A program made the position numbers and the translations under genes. Shown in pieces: positions 55,878 through 63,759 of a DNA stretch of 64,000 nucleotides (within the stretch, counting starts at the first letter, position 1; every line of letters starts with the position of its first letter). Under the pieces are notes generated by a model. That model saw only the letters and a list, made by a program, of their open reading frames with translations, made no database searches and was not told where the DNA came from. The DNA is taken from contig JAQSEB010000060.1 of assembly GCA_030063045.1 (NCBI GenBank), forward strand, positions 620,001 through 684,000. Direction: 5' to 3'. This DNA is from Pratylenchus scribneri (lineage: Eukaryota > Nematoda > Chromadorea > Rhabditida > Pratylenchidae).

Positions 55878-56529
55878 ATTTGTTTTAGTGCCAGAAGATA
55901 TTTACAAAGGCTTAACTTCAAGTGATACAGGAAATATTAACCTTGATTACTCTAAAAGAATGCTAGAAAATGTGAAAGAAGAGAAGACAAATCCTACAAT
56001 TAAAAACGCTCGATACAATCAAGAATTAAGAAGGTACTTACATCTGAGGAAGGAACATGAAGATAAGCCTGTTAAAGTTGAAATAACAGGCGCGCCAGAA
56101 TCACAGACCATTGAGACAACACCTAGAGTATCACAAAAACAAAAAATATCCAGTAGAAACCCCTTTATCCATGTCTCACCTATGATGGAACTTTCGAATG
56201 AATTTATAATGAGAATGTCTGCTAATCCTGACAAATATAGTGTGACCTCAGAAGGAAGGATTAAAAATGAACATGGAAAAATTATCGAGGGAAGTGATAT
56301 TAAAAAATCTATTAATTGGATAGTATCGAATGAAAAAGGTCTTCGTACAGGGCCAAGACCGAAAGGAACAATAATTTTAGAGAATGTAATTAGAAAGGAC
56401 GATGCATTACTACAAATACTTCAAAATTTAAAGGCAAAGGATGAATCCTTATCATTCCATTCTCCAGTCGGAACTTCTACTCCAAAAAGTAAATATAAGA
56501 CACCTTTTACTCCGGCTAAATGGAGTTAG
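55864..56529 (+). CDS. Conserved Polinton structural or accessory protein
   Basis: 221 aa. The start (RFVLVPEDIYKGLTSSDTGN) and the middle (YNQELRRYLHLRKEHEDKPV) resemble a protein often seen next to the integrase and ATPase in invertebrate Polintons. The region about 125-190 (FIMRMSANPDKYSVTSEGRI, then a K-Lys-rich helix and GPRPKGTIILENVI) is folded-looking, and the tail is Ser/Thr/Pro-rich. No catalytic motif is visible. The last codons overlap the integrase start. Confidence 0.6.
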   Translation: MAANRFVLVPEDIYKGLTSSDTGNINLDYSKRMLENVKEEKTNPTIKNARYNQELRRYLHLRKEHEDKPVKVEITGAPESQTIETTPRVSQKQKISSRNPFIHVSPMMELSNEFIMRMSANPDKYSVTSEGRIKNEHGKIIEGSDIKKSINWIVSNEKGLRTGPRPKGTIILENVIRKDDALLQILQNLKAKDESLSFHSPVGTSTPKSKYKTPFTPAKWS

Positions 56530-57623
56530 AAGAAAAAGAAAAAATTTTAAAACGTTTATACAATAATCCTAATTATCCTTCTTCCTTTGCTGGTGTGGAT
56601 CAGTTATGGATCGAAGCTAAAAAAGAAATACCGAATATTAAGAAGAAAGAAATAAAAGAATGGTTGGAAGGAAGTCGAACGTATACAATTCATCGTCCAA
56701 GACGGGTGAACTTCCCCCGACAGAAAACTATTCCCTCTGGGTATATGACAGATGTCCAAGTTGACATAGCCGATTTGCAGAAGTTATCGAAAGAGAATAA
56801 TGGAATAAATTATGCTTTAATAGCCATAGATGTTTTAAGTAAGCAAGTTTTCGGTGTTCCAGTGAAAAATAAAAATGCAAAGGATATGCTTGTGGCTTTC
56901 AAAAATTTATTTGAACTCATGCCTATGAAGCCACACAGATTATTTTCTGATAAAGGAAAAGAATTTACAAATTCTGATCTGAAAACTTTTTTTAAAGAAA
57001 ACGATATTCAAAAATTCACTCCAAATTCTTCAACGGTCAAAGCATCATTAGCCGAAAGAGCCATACGAAATGTAAAACAGAGACTTTACCGTTACATGTC
57101 CCAAAAACAAACAGTTGAATGGGTACCGGCCTTGTCAAAAATAATTAATGCGATCAATAATTCTAAAAGTCGAACACATGGAATTAAACCGTCTGAGGTT
57201 AATTTCAACAATGCTAAAGAAGTATGGGAAAAACTATATGGACCAAGAGAAGATTTAATTGAACCGGAAATAAAAAAACCGCCTAAATTTAAAAAAGATG
57301 ATTTTGTGAGAATGAGTAAAAATAAAGGAGTATTCCATAAGGGATATTTTCCTTCATGGAGTGATGAAATTTTACAAATTGAGCAAGTAAAGAATCAGAA
57401 CCCGCCTCGATACAAAGTACGCGACCAACAGGGAGAATTGTTCAAAGGATACTTTTATGAGCCAGACCTCCAAAAGGTGCGAAAGGATGAATCTACGACC
57501 TATAGAATAGAGGAAGTAATTAGAACGAAGAAAGTGAATGGAAGAAAGAAATATTTTGTTAAATTTTATGATTACCCTAACCCTGAATGGATTGACGAAT
57601 CCGATATTGCCCCTACCGATTAG
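56520..57623 (+). CDS. Polinton integrase: rve core and C-terminal chromodomain
   Basis: 367 aa. N-terminal helices (YPSSFAGVDQLWIEAKKEIP) precede an RNase H-like rve core with the catalytic triad Asp82 (QVDIADL), Asp144 (LFSDKGKEFT) and Glu179 (SLAERAIRNVKQ). The 34-residue gap between the last two is exactly the D,D(35)E spacing of retroviral-type integrases. Residues about 325-367 (YRIEEVIRTKKVNGRKKYFV; YPNPEWIDESDI) form a chromodomain, which in family members directs insertion to modified histones. It acts on the element's ends to insert it into nuclear DNA. All key residues are intact. It begins 10 bp before the end of the previous gene. Confidence 0.9.
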   Translation: MELEEKEKILKRLYNNPNYPSSFAGVDQLWIEAKKEIPNIKKKEIKEWLEGSRTYTIHRPRRVNFPRQKTIPSGYMTDVQVDIADLQKLSKENNGINYALIAIDVLSKQVFGVPVKNKNAKDMLVAFKNLFELMPMKPHRLFSDKGKEFTNSDLKTFFKENDIQKFTPNSSTVKASLAERAIRNVKQRLYRYMSQKQTVEWVPALSKIINAINNSKSRTHGIKPSEVNFNNAKEVWEKLYGPREDLIEPEIKKPPKFKKDDFVRMSKNKGVFHKGYFPSWSDEILQIEQVKNQNPPRYKVRDQQGELFKGYFYEPDLQKVRKDESTTYRIEEVIRTKKVNGRKKYFVKFYDYPNPEWIDESDIAPTD

Positions 57624-57631
57624 TAGATTAG

Positions 57632-57639
57632 TATATAAG
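57632..57639 (+). promoter_or_regulatory. TATA box of the FLYWCH gene
   Basis: TATATAAG lies 43 bp before the ATG at 57675 and just after the integrase stop. Confidence 0.5.
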
Positions 57640-57674
57640 TATTCAAAATTGTTCATTTTTAAAAAAATATAAAT

Positions 57675-57974
57675 ATGATAAAAATGTTTTCAAAAAACGA
57701 TGTAAATCGAATTAAATTTTATAAAAATAAAATTTATCTCCATAAAGGCTATAAATTTAATTACTACTGTTTGATTCATAATCCAAGAAATGCCCCCATA
57801 ACCAATCAATATGAAAAGTGGCCGTGTGAAAAAGTAGATGAACTTAATTGTCAGGCTTACCTAATAATTGACAGATGGAATGAAAATAGAATTAAATTAA
57901 TGAATACACATAACCATGCTCCTATAGAAGAGCTAAAAGAATATAATGGAGAAATTTGTAAAGATGGAGAGTAA
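57675..57974 (+). CDS. FLYWCH-type zinc-finger protein
   Basis: 99 aa. The order YKFNYYCLIHNPRN, WPCEKVDELNCQAYLIIDRW and LMNTHNHAPIEEL gives the C-x-n-C-A-hydrophobic-x-n-H-N-H pattern of FLYWCH fingers, common in nematode DNA-binding proteins and MULE-type elements. It is short, one finger only. Such a protein could regulate the element's promoters or the host's (inference). It has its own TATA box. Confidence 0.65.
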   Translation: MIKMFSKNDVNRIKFYKNKIYLHKGYKFNYYCLIHNPRNAPITNQYEKWPCEKVDELNCQAYLIIDRWNENRIKLMNTHNHAPIEELKEYNGEICKDGE

Positions 57975-57984
57975 TCCTAATGTG

Positions 57985-57993
57985 TATATAAAG
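57985..57993 (+). promoter_or_regulatory. TATA box of the minor-capsid gene
   Basis: TATATAAAG lies 43 bp before the ATG at 58028, the same spacing as at 57632. Confidence 0.55.
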
Positions 57994-58027
57994 TCTCAAT
58001 ATTAGTTTTTTCATTACTTTAAACATA

Positions 58028-58600
58028 ATGACTTCCACAAGCAATTATTATTTTGTTGTTTTGCCAAGCGATGTCCCAGATTACCCTGATAATAAACCAA
58101 ATAAATATCGAGTACACCTCCCCAGACCGATTGAATTTCAAGGAGGAAATTGGGTATGTGGTCTCTACAGTATTCAATACCCTCAATCATGGGCTGCCAC
58201 CATAGGGACTAATGAACAACAATGGATACAAATATATTACAAAAATGGGACTTTTCGTAGCGTGAATATTCCTAAAACATCCCAACAAACCGCTGAAGGT
58301 TTAAGTGAATACTTGAAATATGTTCTTTTGAACCAGTCATTGCTATCCCATAAAAATTTACAAAATCGAAAACGAAGATTTATACATTTAAAAGACGAAG
58401 AGGAAAAGAGAGCCCGAAGGGAAGCTACATCTGGAAATGAGAATGACTGGATCAATACTTTTTTATCGAGCATCGCGAAGATTATTGGACACATATTCGA
58501 GAAGAAAGAAAAGTTTTCGAAACCTTGGAAAATACAATTAAAAATAAAATACAGGAGAGTAATAATGAAGCCGATAGGAATAAGCATAAAAAAATATTAG
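58028..58600 (+). CDS. N-terminal part of a Polinton minor-capsid-like protein
   Basis: 190 aa. The start (YYFVVLPSDVPDYPDNKPNK; LPRPIEFQGGNWVCGLYSIQ, then YPQSW) has the pattern Y-V-x-L-P-S ... F-P-D-N ... L-P-x-x-I-x-L-x-G-x-W-x-V-G-L of a widespread Polinton virion protein thought to be a minor capsid or penton-type component. In related elements this start and the C-terminal domain found in the next frame belong to one polypeptide. After about residue 115 it becomes charged and it stops at 58598. The run AAAAAAA at 58588-58594 is placed as an A_AAA_AAA slip site immediately before this stop. See the next entry. Confidence 0.65.
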   Translation: MTSTSNYYFVVLPSDVPDYPDNKPNKYRVHLPRPIEFQGGNWVCGLYSIQYPQSWAATIGTNEQQWIQIYYKNGTFRSVNIPKTSQQTAEGLSEYLKYVLLNQSLLSHKNLQNRKRRFIHLKDEEEKRARREATSGNENDWINTFLSSIAKIIGHIFEKKEKFSKPWKIQLKIKYRRVIMKPIGISIKKY

Positions 58601-60213
58601 ACGAAATTGAAACTCTCAACGCTACATCAGATTCAATGCTACAGAGAATAAATTTGTTAGAGAAGGCTGCAAAAGATAAAGATGAAGAGAATAAAAGAAT
58701 TGAAAATCAAATTGCTGAAGAATTTTTCCGTGTCTACCCCGAGCCCGAAAGATATAATGAAAAAATTACAGAGGAACGACTCAGATACATATCCATGGTT
58801 GAAGAGCTTCAACAAAAAGTTCAACTTTATAAGGATGCAAAAAGTTTGGAAAGAATAAAGGAATTGGATAATGAGACAAAAATTATCAGACAACGAATTA
58901 AGCTTCTTGAGAAAAATTTGAGAATAATTTCGAAAGCTATAATCCAAAAGGATTTGAATAAGCCATATGACGATTATCAAAAGCAAAATAATGAAAAGAA
59001 TTCAGAATTCGTAAATGATTTTTTCCAGAAAAATCCTGATTATTGGCCGGCGATAGGAAAACAATTTAAAATTTTGCAAGATACATATAAAGAAATCCGG
59101 GTAAAGAGAGAAACATTATTGGCTGCTGTAATACCGGAAGAAAAGGATACTTTGAAAAAACAAATTGAAGATTTAAGAAAAATCGCCGAGTACAGAAGAC
59201 ACAGGTTTAACGCATTAGAATATGAAGCTAAAATTAGAGATGAACGATCACTACCTGAATCTCAAGCATTGACAGGGGGTTTATTACAGCAAGTCCGCGA
59301 TAAATTAAAGAAGAATGAAGAAGTAAGTGAGCAAAGCTCTCAAGAAACGGGTGGCCTAATTCAACAAGTAAAAGAAAGGCTTGCTGAGGATACGGAAGAA
59401 GAGAAAATTCCTAAAGAGACAGGCGGAATTCAACAAGTAAAAGAAAGGCTTGCTGAGGATACGGAAGAAGAGAAAATTCCTAAAGAAACGGGTGGCCTAA
59501 TTCAACAAGTAAAAGAAAGGCTTGATGAGGATACGGAAGAAGAGAAAATTCCTAAAGAAACGGGTGGCCTAATTCAACAAGTAAAAGAGAGGCTCGCAGG
59601 GGATACGGAAGAAGAGAAAATCCCTAAAGAGACAGGCGGCCTAATTCAACAAGTAAAAGAGAAGCTTGCAGGGGATACGGAAGAAAAGAATACCCAAGAA
59701 ACAGAACCAAAAGGACTACTCGAAATTGTACGGCAGAGACTTATTCCTTTAGATGGGATTCCTGAAATTGAGTTTGAATATATTAAGAATATTGATCGTT
59801 ATCAAATTAAATTTAATAATCCTGAAATTAGCCACATAACTCTTTCAGAACAAATTGCTTATGTTGCTGGGTTTAAAGATGAAACACGTTATTATATAGA
59901 AAATGGAGAAATAGGAAAATATACTGTCGATTTACAAAGTGGCTACTCAAGCTTTGCTGTTTACGCTAATGGTCTGACGAGGAGCGTAATTCTAGGAAAT
60001 TCCCTAAGCTCACTACTCAGGATAGTAGCTGTTGAAAATCAAGTCGGAGGCTATGTTGAACGAGTGTATGACCAGCCTATGTTTATTCCTGTCCTGCCGC
60101 GTCAAATAAATGAAATAGAGATAGAATTGAAGTGGTTGAATGGAAGATATATACCCTTTGATTATGGGACTGTGCTAGTGACTTTAGTATTTAAGAAAGT
60201 TATAAATTTGTAA
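58525..60213 (+). CDS. C-terminal part of the minor-capsid-like protein, -1 frame
   Basis: The frame is open from 58447. The first in-frame start-like codon is TTG at 58525 and there is no early ATG, which supports expression by fusion to the upstream frame. It encodes a long coiled coil (LLEKAAKDKDEENKRIENQI; LDNETKIIRQRIKLLEKNL), then five copies of a 23-24-residue unit (GGLIQQVKERLAEDTEEEK) at about residues 270-390. The folded C-terminal domain follows (YVAGFKDETRYYIENGE, LRIVAVENQVGGYVERVYDQ, IEIELKWLNGRYIPFDYGTV). That domain is the well-conserved C-terminal domain of Polinton minor-capsid-like proteins. The coil with repeats is an insertion compared with typical copies and might form a shaft or fibre. 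Confidence 0.65.
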   Translation: MENTIKNKIQESNNEADRNKHKKILDEIETLNATSDSMLQRINLLEKAAKDKDEENKRIENQIAEEFFRVYPEPERYNEKITEERLRYISMVEELQQKVQLYKDAKSLERIKELDNETKIIRQRIKLLEKNLRIISKAIIQKDLNKPYDDYQKQNNEKNSEFVNDFFQKNPDYWPAIGKQFKILQDTYKEIRVKRETLLAAVIPEEKDTLKKQIEDLRKIAEYRRHRFNALEYEAKIRDERSLPESQALTGGLLQQVRDKLKKNEEVSEQSSQETGGLIQQVKERLAEDTEEEKIPKETGGIQQVKERLAEDTEEEKIPKETGGLIQQVKERLDEDTEEEKIPKETGGLIQQVKERLAGDTEEEKIPKETGGLIQQVKEKLAGDTEEKNTQETEPKGLLEIVRQRLIPLDGIPEIEFEYIKNIDRYQIKFNNPEISHITLSEQIAYVAGFKDETRYYIENGEIGKYTVDLQSGYSSFAVYANGLTRSVILGNSLSSLLRIVAVENQVGGYVERVYDQPMFIPVLPRQINEIEIELKWLNGRYIPFDYGTVLVTLVFKKVINL

Positions 60214-60279
60214 TTCATTTTAATTTGATATTATCATAATATTGTTAAAAATTTTTCCTGTTTGATAAAAATTTCAAAA

Positions 60280-60792
60280 ATGCATATTCCATTCGACACA
60301 AGAACTGTATCATATGATGATCATGTATTTCAAATAGGGGGAGGATTAAATGACGAAGATGATATTCTAAAAGAACCATATACATACTATCGGGGAATGA
60401 ACCCTTACCAAAGAGGCTATGGCTTTACCAGACAAAATGGTGCCGGAATTGGAGATATTCTTCGCGGAATTTGGCGTTATATATTGCCTGTAATCAGGAG
60501 AGCAGGAACTTCCGTTGGAAAAGAAGCACTCTCGACTGGAGAGAGAATACTGGATAAAATAGCAGAAGGAGGGAATGTCAAAGAAGCCATTATAGAAGAG
60601 GGAAAAAAAGGAATTGATACTATCCTTGAAAAGGGTCGAAAACAGATTGGATCGGGGACTATAAAAAGGCGAAGAAAACATATAGAAATACCCATTCATC
60701 AAACCATTATTGGAAGAAAGGTTGTTAAACCCCTTCCTAATTTAAAAATAACAAAAAAGAGAAAAAGGATAGATAATTTCGGTCTTTATTAA
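60280..60792 (+). CDS. Polinton pVI-like minor virion protein
   Basis: 170 aa from the ATG at 60280; the upstream extension begins with TTG. An acidic N-terminus (DDHVFQIGGGLNDEDDILKE) is followed by RGYGFTRQNGAGIGDILRGI, a Gly-rich amphipathic segment, then GTSVGKEALSTGERILDKIA, and a basic C-terminus with KRRRKH and TKKRKR, likely nuclear-localisation signals. This matches the small protein next to the capsid gene in many Polintons, compared in the literature with adenovirus pVI/pX-like membrane-active or core proteins. Its stop is 9 bp before the capsid ATG. Confidence 0.65.
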   Translation: MHIPFDTRTVSYDDHVFQIGGGLNDEDDILKEPYTYYRGMNPYQRGYGFTRQNGAGIGDILRGIWRYILPVIRRAGTSVGKEALSTGERILDKIAEGGNVKEAIIEEGKKGIDTILEKGRKQIGSGTIKRRRKHIEIPIHQTIIGRKVVKPLPNLKITKKRKRIDNFGLY

Positions 60793-60801
60793 TTAAATAA
60801 A

Positions 60802-62109
60802 ATGACGACCTTTCATAAAATTGACAAGGATTCCCCAAATGCCATCACCAATGCTCTATCGATTTTTGATATCCCTAGTACAAATGTAACTGTTAGTTCT
60901 TCCTCGTTCCGAGAATATTTAACACTTAACCCTCTCACCGATATTCCATATCATTTTAAAATTCATGCAAGCACAAATTACATCGATCTATCCAAATGTT
61001 ACTTACTTATGGAATGTAGAATAAAGAAAAGGAATGCCGAAGGACTTCTGATTAATGTACCTGCTAATGAAGACGTTTCTATATGCCAACTAATTGGGCA
61101 TTCAATATGGAAAAATTGTAGAATTTCTATTAACGGAACACAGGTGTTTGAAGGGAATTCTCTGATGGCCTACAAAAGTATTTTTGACTATGAATTAACC
61201 TATCCAACAACAACAAAAACTTCCTATCTTAATGTCGCAGGCTATTATAAAGATGGAGATTCACAGACAGAAGGACCAGGATATGAAAATCGAAAACAGC
61301 TATTTGCTCAAAGTAAAACAGTACAATTTATGTCAAAATTAGATGTTGATCTTGCTAATCAACCCAAATATTTGGTTAATCAGTGCGAAATTGACGTGGA
61401 ATTGCTTCCTAACGACAGTAATTTTGTCATAATTACTGGTACCGAAAACACTTATCATTTTGAAATCACTGGCTTGAAATTATATGTAAAAATGTTGGAA
61501 TTAGTGGACTCATTGGCCTATGATATCAATAAAAAACTTGAGCTCAAACCGGCAAGGTATCCTATGAGAAAAACGGCCATAAAATCAATGTTCATAGGAG
61601 AGGGACATAGAGAATATAATGCTTGTCTTTGGACCGATCAAATCCCGAGAAGAGTGACTTTAGCATTGCTGAGCAACAAAGATTATGTAGGAGACCAGAA
61701 AACAAGTCCATTCAATTTTCAACCTTTCCACCTAAGGAGCATATCGGTAATTGCAAACGGTGTAAACCATCCAGAAGCGCCATATACTCTGGATTTTCCA
61801 AATAAAAAATATGCACGCGCATTCCACGACACTATGGATGCTATTGGATATGCAGGATCATTAGAAAGCAATGGAATAGATTATAAGTCATATGGTAATG
61901 GTTGGTGTATCTTTGTATTTAATCTAACTACATCAAAAGAAGACAGCGGTGATACTTTCGACTTGATTAAACCGGGTTCATGCCTAGTAAAATTATCTTT
62001 TAACCAAGAGGTGCCCGAGGGTGGCGTTGTGCTCGTTGCTATGGCAGAAGTAGACGCTTTATTGATGCTAGACCGAAACAGGACTATTTCCACGGATATA
62101 ACAGTATAA
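60802..62109 (+). CDS. Polinton major capsid protein (F54H12.2-like)
   Basis: 435 aa. The motifs DIPYHFKIHASTNYIDLSKC, QLIGHSIWKNCRISINGTQV, AYKSIFDYELTYPTTTK, KLDVDLANQPKYLVNQCEID, KPARYPMRKTAIKSMFIGEG and GSCLVKLSFNQEVPEGGVVL follow the order of the protein annotated in many invertebrates as F54H12.2-like, understood as the Polinton double-jelly-roll capsid protein. The length suits two jelly rolls. It forms the icosahedral shell in the nucleus. The gene is intact and abuts the pVI-like gene with no room for a separate promoter, so it may share a transcript or use a promoter inside that gene. Confidence 0.8.
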   Translation: MTTFHKIDKDSPNAITNALSIFDIPSTNVTVSSSSFREYLTLNPLTDIPYHFKIHASTNYIDLSKCYLLMECRIKKRNAEGLLINVPANEDVSICQLIGHSIWKNCRISINGTQVFEGNSLMAYKSIFDYELTYPTTTKTSYLNVAGYYKDGDSQTEGPGYENRKQLFAQSKTVQFMSKLDVDLANQPKYLVNQCEIDVELLPNDSNFVIITGTENTYHFEITGLKLYVKMLELVDSLAYDINKKLELKPARYPMRKTAIKSMFIGEGHREYNACLWTDQIPRRVTLALLSNKDYVGDQKTSPFNFQPFHLRSISVIANGVNHPEAPYTLDFPNKKYARAFHDTMDAIGYAGSLESNGIDYKSYGNGWCIFVFNLTTSKEDSGDTFDLIKPGSCLVKLSFNQEVPEGGVVLVAMAEVDALLMLDRNRTISTDITV

Positions 62110-62116
62110 AATCCCA

Positions 62117-62126
62117 TATATAAATA
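62117..62126 (+). promoter_or_regulatory. TATA box upstream of the membrane-protein gene
   Basis: TATATAAATA lies just after the capsid stop, 124 bp before the ATG at 62250, giving a longer leader than for the other genes. Confidence 0.45.
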
Positions 62127-62249
62127 CCCGTTTACTCATCATATTTATTTATGTTAAAAATTAAATTCCACTATATATTATTTACAATTTATTTTATTTT
62201 AATATTTACAAAATTTTGTTATTCACTATTTTAATTTTTATAAAATAAA

Positions 62250-62579
62250 ATGGATATAAATAAGACCAATCAATCAGCAGAAATGCTACAAGAACCACCA
62301 CAATTTATTCAATTCCCTACAATTCCGTTGTGTAAAGATATTTCCGACAAATCGATATATAGTACAATATATTGCTATATCCTATTGGTACTATATTTTT
62401 CAGTAATAGTTACTTTCCTAATTTGGCAAATTCGTTGGGTATATCTGTGGTGGAAACGACAAAAAGAGAATGGCTTCTCTGGACTCGGATCAAATCACGA
62501 AAATATTGAACTTCAACAGAGTAACAAGAAGATATTTTCAGGGCTGTTATCCAAGCGATCAAGCCCCGTCGAAAAATGA
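62250..62579 (+). CDS. Polinton single-pass membrane protein
   Basis: 109 aa. A polar N-terminus, one strongly hydrophobic segment at about residues 45-64 (IYCYILLVLYFSVIVTFLIW) flanked by aromatic and basic residues (WVYLWWKRQK), and a Ser/Asn-rich tail. The positive-inside pattern predicts the C-terminus in the cytosol. Its last 110 bp overlap the protease gene in another frame. A membrane role in entry or exit is possible, but no fusion-protein features are seen and the family is not recognised. Confidence 0.6.
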   Translation: MDINKTNQSAEMLQEPPQFIQFPTIPLCKDISDKSIYSTIYCYILLVLYFSVIVTFLIWQIRWVYLWWKRQKENGFSGLGSNHENIELQQSNKKIFSGLLSKRSSPVEK

Positions 62580-62928
62580 TCTAAATTACCCCGCTGCTAT
62601 CATCTTTAATCTAGACAAATCAAATGAAGATGGCTCTCATTGGACTGCGGTTTTCGTCAGTGGAAAAAATAAAGAAGTGAACTATTTCGATAGTTATTCG
62701 ATCGAGCCAACAGGAGAAATCAAGCAATTTTTAAACCAATATAATAATTTAAGAATGAATAGATACCCTTATCAGTCACTAAATACAAATGTTTGTGGTC
62801 ATTATTGTATTACTTTTATTTATTTTATGTCCTTAGGTTATCCCTTTGAAAGATTTTTACAATTGTTAAATTCATCTGAAAATTCAGATTTATTCGTAAA
62901 AAATATTGTTACAAAAATGTTGAAATAA
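62470..62928 (+). CDS. Adenovirus-type cysteine protease (Ulp1 fold)
   Basis: 152 aa. Catalytic residues are visible in order: His57 (EDGSHWTAVFV), Asp74 (VNYFDSYSIEP), Gln102 (YPYQSLNT) and Cys109 (NVCGHYCITF). This is the maturation protease of the adenovirus/Polinton lineage, which cuts capsid precursors. The length is slightly below adenain's 200 aa but typical for Polintons. It starts inside the membrane-protein gene. All key residues are present, so it should be active. Confidence 0.88.
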   Translation: MASLDSDQITKILNFNRVTRRYFQGCYPSDQAPSKNDLNYPAAIIFNLDKSNEDGSHWTAVFVSGKNKEVNYFDSYSIEPTGEIKQFLNQYNNLRMNRYPYQSLNTNVCGHYCITFIYFMSLGYPFERFLQLLNSSENSDLFVKNIVTKMLK

Positions 62929-63759
62929 AATTTTAAAAAAATACAAATTATCGATAATTGTGTTCTCGCGATTAAGGGAATGGTCCCATAACATAATCAT
63001 TTAGACTGTAACGTCACGGCGATTTACCGTTCCTTATGAAATAGCTTAACATTCTAAAAAGCGGAAGGGCCATAGCTCACGTCCTGTGACGGCCATTAGC
63101 TCGCAATCCGGATCGTTAGGGTGATCAACCTCTCTTACTAAGTTTAACATATATGAAATTAAGACCGAATTCTCAAATACAGAAAAGTAACCAAAATTCC
63201 TCGGCCCCCTCTAGCCCACCCGCCGATTCTTTTTTGGCCTACCAGTTCCGGATCATTTTGGCCAAGCCAAGGCGATCTACCCTCACTACGATAACAAAAA
63301 CTTTCTATGAAATGTATGAACTAAATATAGTAAATGTAAGCAGAAACTCTACTTCTCGGAAGACCGATCCATAGAGCAATGCATCCATTTCCGGATCATT
63401 TAGGCTATTAGCCAAGGCGATCTACCCTTACTCACTAATTTATTCTCACTATGATAGTCCCTACCCCCCATTATATATATTTCGTAATAATTAAAAATTT
63501 TAAACTAATTTTCTAAAAATTTTTCTGATTAAAATTAACTAAGAATTGGGGGACGTTACGCGACCGATCTTTTTAGTCAGCGATACTCGCGAACCCCAAA
63601 CACGAGGACCTTAGCCGATGGTTTGGTAGGTCTTCACTTTAATTCTTGGAAAATTTTAATTATTTTTCCTTCATTCACTACCATATAAGATTTAAAATAA
63701 TTCAAATTAAAATTTATTATATGGAGATATCGAAAATAACAATAATTGAATAAAATGAA
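62929..63759. other. Non-coding region with diverged repeats inside the Polinton
   Basis: No supported gene. The word pair CCGGATC ... GGCGATCTACCCT is found at 63,248-63,280 and 63,391-63,428, with weaker versions at 63,109-63,140 (CCGGATCGTTAGGGTGATCA) and 63,020-63,035 (GGCGATTTACCG). GGCCAAGCC and GGCTATTAGCC inverted boxes sit inside the units. A GACGTTACGCGACCGATC segment follows at 63,552. A short frame at 63153-63374 crosses these repeats and is probably chance. Confidence 0.55.

Noticed and set aside
62931..63480. Possible tRNA genes or a CRISPR-like array in the repeated GGCGATCTACCC region
   Set aside because: No cloverleaf with a proper T-arm could be drawn, the repeats are few, diverged and unevenly spaced, and the setting is eukaryotic.
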